Shown in pieces: positions 1 through 9,044 of a DNA stretch of 39,528 nucleotides (positions within the stretch are counted from its first letter, which is position 1; each line of letters begins with the position of its first letter). Source of the DNA: Christensenellaceae bacterium. GTDB taxonomy: Bacteria; Bacillota; Clostridia; Christensenellales; Aristaeellaceae. The DNA is taken from positions 1 to 39,528 of the forward strand of contig DUQK01000060.1 of assembly GCA_012837835.1 (NCBI GenBank), in the 5' to 3' direction. A model generated the notes under the pieces. It saw only the letters and a program-made list of their open reading frames with translations, did not search any database and was not told the origin of the DNA. Both the position numbers and the translations under genes were made by a program.

Positions 1-743
1 CTGTCTTCATCTATAAGCTTGTCGGATTCCTCCTCTATGAGGATTTTACGCGCGTCTTTCACTTTCATGCGGCGCATTTTAGTGCGCTTTGGCATCATGC
101 CGCCCATCATATCGCCTACGCTTATAGAAGTACCGCCAAGTTCAAGCTGTGGAGCGCTTTCCTCAACCTCGACTGATATATATGTATCTTCAAGTTCGCC
201 GTCCTTTAGCTTCTGCCTTATATCCTCTCTTTTGCCGCTTAATCTCTGCTTTTCTTCGGGAGAAATTTCAGGTTCTTTAGTTTGCCTGCCCATAATAATA
301 TCTATTGGATTAGGCACTTTTTTAGGCTCAGGGTTAAGTATTACATTTACAAGCCTATCTTCCGCCATAACTTCAGCGCGGGTTCTAACCCTAGTCTTGT
401 ACTCATTTTTAACTAGGCGGTAGGAATTTTCCATAAGGTCCCGAATAATAGATTCCACATCGCGTCCTACATAGCCAACCTCTGTAAACTTAGTAGCCTC
501 AACCTTTATAAAGGGGGCATTTACAAGCTTTGCAAGGCGGCGGGCAATCTCCGTCTTGCCAACGCCTGTAGGACCTATCATTAGTATATTCTTAGGATAA
601 ATCTCCTCCCGCATTTCCTCGGGAACTCTGCTCCTGCGGTAACGGTTGCGCAGCGCTATAGCTACATACTTCTTCGCCTCGTCCTGGCCTATTATATATC
701 TATCGAGCTCTCTCACTACTTCTCTTGGGGTAAGTTCACTCAT
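1..743 (-). CDS. hslU: HslU, ATPase/unfoldase subunit of the HslUV protease (5' part only)
   Basis: This is the N-terminal ~247 residues of the AAA+ unfoldase that feeds substrates to HslV in the cytoplasm; the usual length is about 450, so the rest lies beyond position 1. Translating the minus strand from the ATG at 741-743 gives an open frame to the window edge. It shows the family N-terminus (SELTPREVVRELDRYIIGQ), a Walker A GPTGVGKT at residues 57-64, the pore-region EVGYVGRDVE, and the start of the inserted I domain with a charged stretch and a Met/Gly-rich segment (MMGGMM). The hslV stop TAG directly precedes the ATG with no gap, so the two subunits are translationally coupled. There is no frameshift in the visible part. 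Identification is firm; only the 3' end is unseen. Confidence 0.96.
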   Translation of the reverse strand, partial: MSELTPREVVRELDRYIIGQDEAKKYVAIALRNRYRRSRVPEEMREEIYPKNILMIGPTGVGKTEIARRLAKLVNAPFIKVEATKFTEVGYVGRDVESIIRDLMENSYRLVKNEYKTRVRTRAEVMAEDRLVNVILNPEPKKVPNPIDIIMGRQTKEPEISPEEKQRLSGKREDIRQKLKDGELEDTYISVEVEESAPQLELGGTSISVGDMMGGMMPKRTKMRRMKVKDARKILIEEESDKLIDED

Positions 744-1283
744 CTATACTTCCTCCACTATAATATTGCCGTTTGTGTATACGCAGATTGAGGCAGCTAT
801 TTCCAGCGCTTTATTTGCAATATCATACGCACTTAAATCTGTATTTTGTACTAACGCTCTTGCAGCAGCAAGCGCATAATTGCCGCCGGAGCCTATTGCA
901 CATACGCCGTCATCGGGGCTTATAACTTCGCCCGTTCCGCTTATTATAAGCAAATCCTCACTATCAGCTGCAATAAGCATTGCGTTTAGTTGACGCATAC
1001 TCTTATCGCTGCGCCACTCCTGCGCAAGGCGCACCGCAGCGCGCTCTAAATTGCCGGAGTTTTGTGTAAGTTTTTCCTCAAAACGTTCGCTTAATGTAAA
1101 GGCATCGGCAACGGAGCCTGCAAAGCCTACTACTACCTTTTCATCATATATCCTGCGCACCTTTTTGGCGGTTGACTTAAATATTACACTTTCGCTAAGC
1201 GTAACCTGCCCATCGCCCGCGATTGCGATCTTTCCGTTTCGTTTAACGGCACATATTGTAGTGCCCATAAATTCTTGTGTCAA
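744..1283 (-). CDS. hslV: HslV (ClpQ), threonine/serine protease subunit
   Basis: Peptidase subunit of the proteasome-like HslUV complex, 179 residues, normal family length. The core [20 protein letters not shown] and the C-terminal [15 protein letters not shown] are family hallmarks. The start is the TTG at 1281-1283: a GGAGG at 1294-1298 sits nine bases upstream, while the in-frame ATG five codons later would be too far from it. That TTG overlaps the trmFO TGA by two bases (TTGA), and the ribosome site lies inside the end of trmFO. With this start the conserved Thr-Thr pair is at residues 8-9, so a seven-residue propeptide (MTQEFMG) must be removed to expose the catalytic threonine. Clostridial and Thermotoga relatives have similar short leaders, whereas Bacillus ClpQ uses an N-terminal serine. 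Confidence 0.96.
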   Translation of the reverse strand: MTQEFMGTTICAVKRNGKIAIAGDGQVTLSESVIFKSTAKKVRRIYDEKVVVGFAGSVADAFTLSERFEEKLTQNSGNLERAAVRLAQEWRSDKSMRQLNAMLIAADSEDLLIISGTGEVISPDDGVCAIGSGGNYALAAARALVQNTDLSAYDIANKALEIAASICVYTNGNIIVEEV

Positions 1284-2593
1284 TTATATATACCTCCGTA
1301 ATTGGATTTAATAATATAGTCAATAGTTTTTAGAGCCCTATTTGATATGGCGAGATTCTTTTCCTGTTTGCCCCTGATTTTTTTATCAAGGCTATCCATT
1401 ATACCGAAGTTTATATTCATAGGCTGAAAATTAGAATTTGCCCTTGAAATATATTTACCAAGCGCGCCTATTGCTGTATTCGACGTAAAGGCTGTCCTTT
1501 CCTCCCCCTTTAACTGTTTAGACATATACAGCCCCACCGTAAGACCTGATGCTGCGCTCTCTACATAGCCTTCAACGCCCGTTATCTGCCCCGCGAAATA
1601 GAGTTTTGGGGTAAAAATAACTTCATAAAATTCGTTCAAAAAACTGGGGCTGTTTAGAAAAGTGTTGCGGTGCATTACTCCGTACCTTAAATATTCTGCA
1701 TTCTTTAACGCCGGTATTATGCCAAAAACCCTTCTCTGTTCAGGGAAAGTGAGCCTAGTTTGAAAGCCTACTAAGTTATATAAAGAAGCGCCCGCATCGT
1801 CCTGCCTTAATTGTAACACTGCAAAGGGCATTTTACCAGTTTTAGGGTCAATTAAGCCTTTAGGTTTAAGAGGACCAAACGCAAGCGTCTGTACACCTCT
1901 TTTTGCCATGCTTTCAACAGGCATACAGGCTTCAAAAACCTTGCTATCTTCAAAGCCTTTAACGGGTACGGTTTTCGCGTTTATAAGTTCATCTACAAAA
2001 TGGTAATAAGTATCCTTATCCATGGGGCAGTTTAGATAGTCATCTCCCCTACCATACCTTGAAGCTCTAAATACATGCTCCATATCAAGAGAAGATTTGC
2101 TTACAATAGGTGAAGCCGCATCATAAAACGAAAGCCCGCTTACTCCATGCATATTAGTAATTGAATCAATAAGTGCGTCTGATGTAAGTGGACCTGTGGC
2201 TATTATAGCAGGGGGGCTTGGAAGCTCTTTAACTTCATCACATACAACCTCTATATTAGGATGGTTTTTAATTTTATCGCTTATAAACTCTGAAAACTTT
2301 TCTCTATCTACCGCCAGCGCCCCGCCTGCAGGTACTTGAGTTATATCCGCGGCTTTTATTATTAGGGATTTAAGCCTTCTCATCTCCTCTTTTAATAATC
2401 CCACAGCGTTTTCAAGCCTGTTTGAGCGAAGAGAATTACTGCACACAAGTTCCGCAAATAAATTAGAAACATGCGCAGGGGATTTTTTATCAGGCTTCAT
2501 TTCATACAGCTTTACCTTTATTCCCCTATTAGCTATCTGCCACGCAGCTTCGCAGCCTGCAAGCCCTGCACCTATTACTTTTACATCATGCAT
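1280..2593 (-). CDS. trmFO: TrmFO, folate/FAD-dependent tRNA U54 methyltransferase
   Basis: Makes 5-methyluridine at position 54 of tRNA using 5,10-methylenetetrahydrofolate and FAD, the route typical of Firmicutes (E. coli uses SAM-dependent TrmA). The protein is 437 residues, the usual length. It starts with an FAD-binding glycine motif, [12 protein letters not shown] (residues 6-17). The two cysteines important in Bacillus TrmFO are present as C51 in [10 protein letters not shown] and C223 in EACMPVESM. The ATG at 2591-2593 lies inside the end of topA (8-base overlap) with only a weak purine-rich ribosome site, so translation probably depends on coupling. Its own end overlaps the hslV start. 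Certain by family; nothing is missing. Confidence 0.97.
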   Translation of the reverse strand: MHDVKVIGAGLAGCEAAWQIANRGIKVKLYEMKPDKKSPAHVSNLFAELVCSNSLRSNRLENAVGLLKEEMRRLKSLIIKAADITQVPAGGALAVDREKFSEFISDKIKNHPNIEVVCDEVKELPSPPAIIATGPLTSDALIDSITNMHGVSGLSFYDAASPIVSKSSLDMEHVFRASRYGRGDDYLNCPMDKDTYYHFVDELINAKTVPVKGFEDSKVFEACMPVESMAKRGVQTLAFGPLKPKGLIDPKTGKMPFAVLQLRQDDAGASLYNLVGFQTRLTFPEQRRVFGIIPALKNAEYLRYGVMHRNTFLNSPSFLNEFYEVIFTPKLYFAGQITGVEGYVESAASGLTVGLYMSKQLKGEERTAFTSNTAIGALGKYISRANSNFQPMNINFGIMDSLDKKIRGKQEKNLAISNRALKTIDYIIKSNYGGIYN

Positions 2594-4703
2594 CTTCTTT
2601 TTCTATATAAGGCTCATGGTGGCGGCAAGTTTCATTAGAGCATATTTTAATAGTGCCGTCCTTCCTGCGTTTTAAAGTCATGTAGCTATCGCACTTAGGG
2701 CACCTATCATCAACAGGCTGCTCCCATGAAACAAAATCGCATTCCGGATAGTTTTCACAACCGTAGAACTTGCGCTTTTTCTTGCTTAATTTTTCAAGCA
2801 GCCTTCCGCCGCATTTAGGGCAGTGGGCATCTATGTATTTAAGTATAGGTTTAGTATTCCTGCACTCGGGAAAATTGGGGCAGGCTATAAATTTGCCGAA
2901 GCGCCCCATCTTATACACCATGGTAACCCCGCATTTTTCGCATATCTCATCGCTAGGTTCATCTTCTATTTCTATCTTTTCCATTTCGCTTTGCGCGGTA
3001 TTTAACATATCTTCAAAAGGCGGGTAAAATTCTCTAAGAAGTTCCTTCCAATCCTTTGTACCCTCTTCAACCTTATCAAGCTCTGTTTCCATAGAGGCGG
3101 TAAAATCTATATCCACTATAGAAGAAAAATACTGCTTCATTATGTCTACTATCAATTCGCCAAGTTCGGTAGGGTATAGGCGTTTGTTTTCCCTTGAAAC
3201 ATAGCCCCTTTGAGTTAGGGTATTTATAGTAGGCGCATAGGTTGACGGTCTTCCTATGCCGTTTTCTTCAAGCGTGCGAACAAGCGAAGCTTCCGTAAAC
3301 CTTGGCGGCGGCTGGGTGAAGTTCTGCTCTGCGTCTGCATTTATTATTTTAACCTTATCGCCGGTTGAAAGCTTCGGCAGGGGAGCCTGTTTTTCTTCCT
3401 GCTCATCGTCCTTGCTTTCTTCGTATATCTTTGTAAAGCCAGCAAACACCTTGGCTTCGCCGTAGTAACGCAGCTGGACAGCCTTTTTCTCGTCCTCAAG
3501 TATTGCGGTCATGGTGTCAAAGCGCGCCTGCTCCATCTGGCTTGCCACAAAGCGGTTGTGTATAAGCGTATATAGCTGCAGCTGCTCCCTAGTCAGCGCC
3601 CCTTTAAGGCTTTCGGGCGTGCGGTTTACATCGGTTGGGCGTATGGCTTCGTGAGCGTCCTGCGCACCTGCACGCCCTTTATATATGTTTTTGCTTTTGG
3701 GCAGATACTCTTTGCCATATTGCTCTAAAATATACTGCCTTACGCTGTCTACAGCTTCATCGCTTATGCGCACGGAATCTGTACGTATATAAGTAACCAA
3801 ACCCTGCAAGCCTCCGGGCTTAAGGTCTACACCTTCATATAGCTGCTGCGCAACGCGCATAGTGCGGGCTATGGTAAAGTTTAGCTTACGGCTCGCCTCC
3901 TGCTGCATGGTTGATGTAGTAAAGGGAGCCGCGGGGGATTTCTTCCTTTCCTTTAGTTTTACGCTGCTTGCTGTAAATTTAGCGCCCTCTATGCGCTTTT
4001 TAGCGTTATTCGCCTCATCTGCACCGGTAATCTTTACCTTTTCGCCATCTAAATTTGATAGCTTTGCCCTATACTCCTGCTTTTTGCCTTTATCGTTTTT
4101 AAGGTCTAGGTAGGCATATATATCCCAGTATTCTTCAGGGATAAAGCCCTCTATTTCCTGCTCTCTATCTACTATTATTCGGGCGGCTACGCTCTGTACG
4201 CGGCCTGCGGAAAGGCCTTTTCTTACTTTTTCCCAAAGAAGGGGGCTTATTTTATAACCCACAAGGCGGTCAAGCGCTCTTCTTGCCTGCTGGGCGTCTA
4301 CAAGGTTCATATCAATTTTTTGCGGATTTTTTATAGCCTGCGACACAGCTTTTTTGGTTATCTCGTTAAAGGTAACTCTGCAAGTGCAATCCTCATCCAT
4401 ATTGAGCGCATTTGCAAGGTGCCAGGATATAGCCTCTCCCTCTCTATCCGGGTCTGTTGCGAGGAATATATTATTCGCTTTTTTGGCTTCTTTTCTAAGC
4501 TCCGCAAGTATTTCCCCTTTCCCCCTTATGGTTATATATTTAATATTAAAATCGTCCTCAGTATCTATACCAAGTTGAGATTTTGGTAAATCCCTCACAT
4601 GACCCTGCGAAGCCTTTACAGTATAATTTCGCCCTAGCATTCTGCTGAGCGTTTTTGCCTTAGCAGGAGATTCTACTATAACTAAATTTTTACCTTTTGC
4701 CAC
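2586..4703 (-). CDS. topA: DNA topoisomerase I (type IA)
   Basis: Relaxes negative supercoils through a transient 5'-phosphotyrosine bond. The 705 residues show an N-terminal TOPRIM domain with the metal-binding glutamate E11 in VIVESPAKAK and DPDREGE at 84-90, then the core with catalytic tyrosine Y305 in VTYIRTDSVRIS. The C-terminus (from about residue 585) has three four-cysteine zinc ribbons that bind single-stranded DNA, starting CEKCGV, CPKCGG and CPKCDS. The start is GTG at 4701-4703, with AAGGAG eight bases upstream; there is no nearer ATG. It lies 13 bases after dprA, whose stop codon is beside the topA ribosome site. The dprA-topA order is common in Firmicutes. Confidence 0.97.
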   Translation of the reverse strand: MAKGKNLVIVESPAKAKTLSRMLGRNYTVKASQGHVRDLPKSQLGIDTEDDFNIKYITIRGKGEILAELRKEAKKANNIFLATDPDREGEAISWHLANALNMDEDCTCRVTFNEITKKAVSQAIKNPQKIDMNLVDAQQARRALDRLVGYKISPLLWEKVRKGLSAGRVQSVAARIIVDREQEIEGFIPEEYWDIYAYLDLKNDKGKKQEYRAKLSNLDGEKVKITGADEANNAKKRIEGAKFTASSVKLKERKKSPAAPFTTSTMQQEASRKLNFTIARTMRVAQQLYEGVDLKPGGLQGLVTYIRTDSVRISDEAVDSVRQYILEQYGKEYLPKSKNIYKGRAGAQDAHEAIRPTDVNRTPESLKGALTREQLQLYTLIHNRFVASQMEQARFDTMTAILEDEKKAVQLRYYGEAKVFAGFTKIYEESKDDEQEEKQAPLPKLSTGDKVKIINADAEQNFTQPPPRFTEASLVRTLEENGIGRPSTYAPTINTLTQRGYVSRENKRLYPTELGELIVDIMKQYFSSIVDIDFTASMETELDKVEEGTKDWKELLREFYPPFEDMLNTAQSEMEKIEIEDEPSDEICEKCGVTMVYKMGRFGKFIACPNFPECRNTKPILKYIDAHCPKCGGRLLEKLSKKKRKFYGCENYPECDFVSWEQPVDDRCPKCDSYMTLKRRKDGTIKICSNETCRHHEPYIEKEDA

Positions 4704-4716
4704 AAATTTTGCTCCT

Positions 4717-5811
4717 TCATATATTTAAGCGGTACATGCCGCCGGGCAGAGCTTCTATTATGCCCTGCATTTGCATAATCACGATATGCGTATTCGCTTC
4801 TGATGCTGATAGCTGCGTTTTTTCAAGCAACTCTTCAAAACTAAGCGAGTCAACGCAAAGTGCATGATATATCTTTCCTTGTTCGTTTGTCAAATTAAGC
4901 TCTTCTATTTTAAGGCTATTATCCGCCTTATTATCAGCATTTCCCCAGCCCATGTCCTCTATTATATCATCTGCGCAGGTAACGAGCCTTGCGCCGTCGC
5001 GAAGTAAGCTATGGGGTATAAGACTGCCGGGGGCATCCACCTGCCCGGGGAGCGCAAATACCTCCCGCCCTTGGTTTAGCGCATGGCTTACAGTTATTAA
5101 AGTACCGCTCTTTTCCCTGGCTTCTATAAGCAATACTCCATGGCTAAGCCCGCTTACTATACGGTTTCTAACGGGGAAATGATATGCAAGTGGTTTTGAA
5201 TACAGCGGGTATTCGCTTATTATTGCGCCGCCGAGTTTAATTATTTCCCTAGCTAAAGGTATATGATCCTTTGGGTATATGTTTTTTATGCCTGAACCAA
5301 GCACGGCAATGGTTTTCCCGCCGCAGTCAACCACTCCCTTGTGGGCGGCTGCATCTATACCATAGGCAAGCCCGCTTACAACTATAACGCCGGATAGACT
5401 TAAATCCCTAGCTATTGAAAAAGCTTGCCTGCTACCGTAGCGGGTATCTTTCCTTGAGCCTACTATTGATATAGCCCTATAATCGGCACTGGGTAAGCTG
5501 CCATAGTAAAAAAGTACATCAGGCGGGTCTAAAATCTCCTTTAGCATATAAGGGTAATCTTCATCACCAAGAAACACAACCTTAGCTTTAGCCTTTTCAA
5601 GCTCAAAACAAAAATAATCAAGCCCCTTTGCTTTTAAGGCTATAAGTTCATCAAAGGCTTTTGCGCCTATTATATTCCCTTCATTTAATGATAAGTTATT
5701 GTATGCATCTATTGCAGAGCCGTGTTGCTCTATAAGCCTTTCTCTGCCATTATAAGTTAGGCTTTCGCTTGTCGCAAGCCACAGCCTTGCCGCCTTATCT
5801 TGTGATATCAT
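4717..5811 (-). CDS. dprA: DprA/Smf, single-strand DNA-binding RecA loader
   Basis: Binds incoming single-stranded DNA during natural transformation and loads RecA in the cytoplasm. It is 364 residues. An N-terminal helical region is followed by the Rossmann-like DprA core (about residues 100-300) with AISIVGSRKDTRYG, VVSGLAYGIDAAAHKG and FPVRNRIVSGLS, and a C-terminal winged-helix-like region. The ATG at 5809-5811 has a GGGGAG site six bases upstream. That site lies inside a relic copy of the comM 3' end: read in the comM frame, the relic runs on through the dprA start and stops at 5795, so comM and dprA originally overlapped by 17 bases. The 1.68-kb insertion upstream has separated the two, and dprA now follows the inserted gene. 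Confidence 0.96.
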   Translation of the reverse strand: MISQDKAARLWLATSESLTYNGRERLIEQHGSAIDAYNNLSLNEGNIIGAKAFDELIALKAKGLDYFCFELEKAKAKVVFLGDEDYPYMLKEILDPPDVLFYYGSLPSADYRAISIVGSRKDTRYGSRQAFSIARDLSLSGVIVVSGLAYGIDAAAHKGVVDCGGKTIAVLGSGIKNIYPKDHIPLAREIIKLGGAIISEYPLYSKPLAYHFPVRNRIVSGLSHGVLLIEAREKSGTLITVSHALNQGREVFALPGQVDAPGSLIPHSLLRDGARLVTCADDIIEDMGWGNADNKADNSLKIEELNLTNEQGKIYHALCVDSLSFEELLEKTQLSASEANTHIVIMQMQGIIEALPGGMYRLNI

Positions 5812-5817
5812 CGCCCG

Positions 5818-5846
5818 CTCCCCAGTATTTTGAATCTATTATTATA
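5818..5846. repeat. Left copy of a 29-bp imperfect direct repeat (relic comM 3' end)
   Basis: Positions 5818-5846 match 7498-7526 at 25 of 29 bases, with a constant offset of 1,680. On the minus strand this copy reads IIDSKYWG in the comM frame and would continue through the dprA start to a stop at 5795. It is probably the original comM terminus, now detached from the gene. Confidence 0.85.
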
Positions 5847-5852
5847 CCTACA

Positions 5853-7097
5853 TCAATAATTAACTATATTAGTCCCAGACTTTAGGTATTTAGGAATACA
5901 AACCTCTTTTGCATTTGGATGATTAGAAAATAATAATCTTATTGCCCTAATAGCACTATAAGTATCTTCAATCAAATCGTGTTGTTTTTGATACAACGAA
6001 ACATCATATACATTTGAGCTCAGTTCATGAGCAGGCTTTTGACGAAGACTCCTAATATATCTCAAAGGCTCAATTATTAGATTTCTTAAATTTTCCTGAG
6101 TACGGATATTTTTCATCAACCACTCTTCTAACATTTGGAGACTACCTTTATCATTTCCCGATTCATCCTTTCGTTTTACAGCACTAATCAAATATGAATT
6201 CTTCTGAAATGCATTGTACGAGATGTTGTGAATAACCATCTTTTCCAATACAAGCACAAAATCGTAGTAGTTTTTTAGAGTTGGCAGAAATATATTTCTA
6301 TATCCATCTGGTGTATTATAAGGGTCATTATCAAAGGTTTTGTTGAATAGTTTAGGTATCCCCATTTTTTCACATTGTTCATTAATGATCTTCATTTCCT
6401 CAATGAGAGCATGAAAAATCCAATAATCAGCCACCCACTCTCCGCATATTAAATTATCATAAAAATGTTTATGTACTTTACATTTCACATTGTCATTGAT
6501 TTCAAACCCTTTCCATAACATTTGCTTTTGAGAAGATAGTTTTGATAAGTCGCAAACAAAAACACCTATGGCACGCTCAAGTTCAGGTTGGTCAATATAT
6601 GCCATACCATAATCCTTTATATATTCATATTCAAGAGTTTCATCATCATAAAGTTCATCATTAGGCAAGATACTACCGCGATAACCAAAATCAATTATTT
6701 TAAATTGTGGGTTGTTCGCGTATCTTTCCAATATTTCGATATTAAAGAAAACGATCTTAAACTGAGCTTCACCTTTTTGAAGTAAGGCAGTATATGGTTT
6801 GGACAAGTCTGGACTTATTGTATCCAGTGCTTTTGGTGTTGGATAAAGAACAGAATGCAACCTTAATTCGGAAATATTACTTTTTTGTTTTTCAATTGGA
6901 ATATTGTAATTGAATGCCTTTATGTGAGGGTTATTAACTTCTCTTTCCGACAATACTAGTATATATTGATTATTAATAAGCTCAGAAAGTATTTCATAAT
7001 CATAGTTTTTCATAGTATAAATAGGCAACCCATTAAATTCCGATGATCCCAAATAATAGGTAATAACCTCATTTAGAATTTTTTCGCGCTTATTCAC
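5853..7097 (-). CDS. Uncharacterised protein with a HEPN-like R-x4-H motif (insertion cargo)
   Basis: I do not recognise this 414-residue protein. No signal peptide or membrane segment is visible, so it is probably cytoplasmic. The N-terminal two thirds is mixed alpha/beta with aromatic- and acid-rich stretches (residues about 120-250). The last ~130 residues look all-helical and contain RQKPAH at 352-357, the R-x4-H spacing of HEPN ribonuclease sites, followed by a long helix (about 375-395). HEPN proteins often act in phage defence and toxin systems, so a nuclease or defence role is an inference from this motif and the mobile context. The start is GTG at 7095-7097 with AGGAG six bases upstream. 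The stop is seven bases from the relic comM end. It reads in the same direction as dprA and may now supply transcription to it. Confidence 0.7.
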   Translation of the reverse strand: MNKREKILNEVITYYLGSSEFNGLPIYTMKNYDYEILSELINNQYILVLSEREVNNPHIKAFNYNIPIEKQKSNISELRLHSVLYPTPKALDTISPDLSKPYTALLQKGEAQFKIVFFNIEILERYANNPQFKIIDFGYRGSILPNDELYDDETLEYEYIKDYGMAYIDQPELERAIGVFVCDLSKLSSQKQMLWKGFEINDNVKCKVHKHFYDNLICGEWVADYWIFHALIEEMKIINEQCEKMGIPKLFNKTFDNDPYNTPDGYRNIFLPTLKNYYDFVLVLEKMVIHNISYNAFQKNSYLISAVKRKDESGNDKGSLQMLEEWLMKNIRTQENLRNLIIEPLRYIRSLRQKPAHELSSNVYDVSLYQKQHDLIEDTYSAIRAIRLLFSNHPNAKEVCIPKYLKSGTNIVNY

Positions 7098-7489
7098 ATT
7101 CCACTCCTAATCTAAACATAAATAAAAATATATGTGATAATAGTTGAAAATATATTTATTCAAATAACGATAACCTCACTATGCTCTTTTTGCCATAATA
7201 GTTTAATAAAAATGTACTATCAATCACTAGGCTGAACATATGAACACCAAATTTGATCCAATCACACAAACGTCTGAATACTATGTGACTAACTCTTGCT
7301 CTCAGGATGATTAAACATTCTCATAGTATTTTATAAGTGTGTCATCATCGTCGGTGGCATAGCACTCATCGCAGACATGTTAGCAAAAGTCAATGCAAAA
7401 CACAAGAAGATTTGGGAAAATATTCAATCGGATTAAATAAGCACATTCATGTATATGTCTTTCCAAGATTCCAAAAAAACTTTGCTTTA
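7098..7489. other. Gene-free stretch inside the insertion, with possible gene remnants
   Basis: About 390 AT-rich bases between the cargo gene start and the comM stop. On the plus strand there is a 24-codon frame at 7240-7314 (starting MNTKFDPITQ) and, in another frame, an open stretch ending at 7436 that encodes VIIVGGIALIADMLAK and then KHKKIWENIQSD. Neither has a good ribosome site. They look like debris of a small gene, perhaps from the mobile element, but I cannot assign them. The cargo gene promoter should be here; I could not pick one confidently. Confidence 0.35.
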
Positions 7490-9034
7490 TCACTCCTCAC
7501 CCCAATACTTTGAATCTATTATTCTAAACTGTACAGCTTCCGCCATATCGGCAAGCTCTATATTCGGCTTTTCCTTTAAATCTGCTACAGTGCGGGCAAG
7601 CTTAATTATTCTCCCATATGCTCGCATACTTAGTGCAAACTTTTTTATTGCCTGATGTAAAAAGCGCATGGCTTCATCACTCACATTTGCGTACTGCTCT
7701 ATATGCTTATTGTTCATCTGTGCATTGCAGTATATGTTGGTATTTTGGAATCTTTCAAGCTGTATTTTGCGCGCCTTTTCAACCCTTACTCTAACTTCAG
7801 CGCTTGTTTCGCCTGTAGCCCTAGTTGAAAGTTCCTCAACGGGTACGGCATCAACCTCAATTTGCATGTCTATTCTATCTAGCAAGGGACCTGAAATCCT
7901 GTCTAAATACTTGCGAATATCCCGGCTTCCGCAGCGGCAAGCCCTTGTCCTGCTTCCATAATAACCGCAGGGGCAGGGGTTCATGCTTGCAACAAGCATA
8001 CACCTAGATAGATACTTAGCGTGCGCTCGTACCCTTGATACATTAGCGTAGCCATCCTCAAGCGGTTGGCGAAGAGCTTCAAGCACACGCCTTGGGTATT
8101 CCGGCATTTCATCTAAAAATAGTACCCCATTATGCGCTAGAGATACTTCACCAGGCTTTGCATTTATCCCCCCGCCTATGAGAGCCGCGGCGGAGGCGGT
8201 ATGGTGCGGAGCGCGGAAAGGGCGCACAGTCATAAGACCTGTGCCGGGTGCAAGCATACCCGCGGCTGAATATATGCGGGTGGTTTCAAAGGCTTCTTCT
8301 TGGGTCATCTGCGGGAGTATGCCTGGCAAGCACCTTGCGAGCATGGTTTTGCCGCTTCCGGGAACGCCAACAAAAAGTATATTATGTCCGCCCGCAGCAG
8401 CTACTTCTAGCGCTCTTTTAGCCTGCTGCTGTCCCCTTACTCTGCTTAAATCATAAGCCTGCTCTTGTTGTTTTTGTAAACATTCTTCATAAGTTTTTTG
8501 CACCTGAGGCAGTATTGGAGCTTTGCCCGACAGGTGCTGCATAGCTTCGTAAAGATTCCTCGCGGGATAAACCTCCATACCCATAACCGCTTCAACTTCC
8601 GGCGCATTCATATATGGCAGCAATACCTTTTGTATGCCCCTTTCCTTTGCGGATATTACAAGAGGCAGCACTCCCTGCACAGGTACTAAGCTTCCATCAA
8701 GCGCAAGTTCGCCTAGTATTAGCGTGTCCTGCAAGTTATACGCCTTAATTTGCTTTGTCGCCTGTATTATGGCTACGGCTATGGAAAGGTCAAAAACAGT
8801 GCCTTCTTTTTTTACATCAGCGGGTGAAAGGTTTACGGTTGTATGCCCATAGGGCATGGCAAAACCGCTGTTTTTTATTGCGGCGACAACCCTATCGCGG
8901 CTTTCTTTTACTGCAGTATCGGGCAGCCCAACCATAGTAAACTGAAACTGATTGCCTCCGCTTACATACGCCTGAACATCTATAGGTACGCCTGAAACGC
9001 CAACAAGTGCATAGCATAAGGTTTTCGCCAGCAT
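7490..9034 (-). CDS. comM: ComM/YifB family Mg-chelatase-like AAA+ ATPase
   Basis: Hexameric helicase-like ATPase that promotes branch migration during transformation in the species studied. It is 514 residues from the ATG at 9032-9034, which has AAAGGAGG five bases upstream; a longer frame exists upstream but lacks such a site. It has an N-terminal Lon-protease-like (S5-fold) domain (1-165), then the AAA+ domain with Walker A GVPGSGKT at 223-230, a Cys-rich segment (CPCGYYGSRTRACRCG), an arginine-finger region and the C-terminal helical lid. The last residues, IIDSKYWGEE, come from the right-hand repeat of the insertion and differ from the relic end (IIDSKYWGAGDD...), so the terminus appears to have been replaced. 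The first part of the frame overlaps the tail of the upstream glycosyltransferase ribosome-site region. Confidence 0.96.
   Translation of the reverse strand: MLAKTLCYALVGVSGVPIDVQAYVSGGNQFQFTMVGLPDTAVKESRDRVVAAIKNSGFAMPYGHTTVNLSPADVKKEGTVFDLSIAVAIIQATKQIKAYNLQDTLILGELALDGSLVPVQGVLPLVISAKERGIQKVLLPYMNAPEVEAVMGMEVYPARNLYEAMQHLSGKAPILPQVQKTYEECLQKQQEQAYDLSRVRGQQQAKRALEVAAAGGHNILFVGVPGSGKTMLARCLPGILPQMTQEEAFETTRIYSAAGMLAPGTGLMTVRPFRAPHHTASAAALIGGGINAKPGEVSLAHNGVLFLDEMPEYPRRVLEALRQPLEDGYANVSRVRAHAKYLSRCMLVASMNPCPCGYYGSRTRACRCGSRDIRKYLDRISGPLLDRIDMQIEVDAVPVEELSTRATGETSAEVRVRVEKARKIQLERFQNTNIYCNAQMNNKHIEQYANVSDEAMRFLHQAIKKFALSMRAYGRIIKLARTVADLKEKPNIELADMAEAVQFRIIDSKYWGEE
7498..7526. repeat. Right copy of the 29-bp direct repeat (current comM 3' end)
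   Basis: Partner of 5818-5846. Within IIDSKYWG the codons for K, Y and G differ from the left copy by synonymous changes only, so this copy evolved as coding sequence, probably in another host, rather than being a recent exact duplication. Confidence 0.85.
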
Positions 9035-9044
9035 ATTTCCTCCT

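Larger units (their letters stand above)
5847..7526. mobile_element. Putative 1.68-kb genomic insertion at the 3' end of comM
   Basis: The segment between the two comM-end repeats (insertion plus one repeat copy, 1,680 bp) interrupts an otherwise overlapping operon. It contains one gene of 414 codons and about 390 bases without a clear gene. It is visibly more AT-rich than the flanks, and its isoleucine codons shift from the ATA favoured by neighbours towards ATT. A host-gene 3' end restored at one junction, with the old end left at the other, is the usual result of site-specific integration at a gene terminus (attL/attR). I see no integrase and no terminal inverted repeats, so it would be a trans-mobilised or decayed element. 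The boundaries are inferred from the repeats. Confidence 0.6.
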
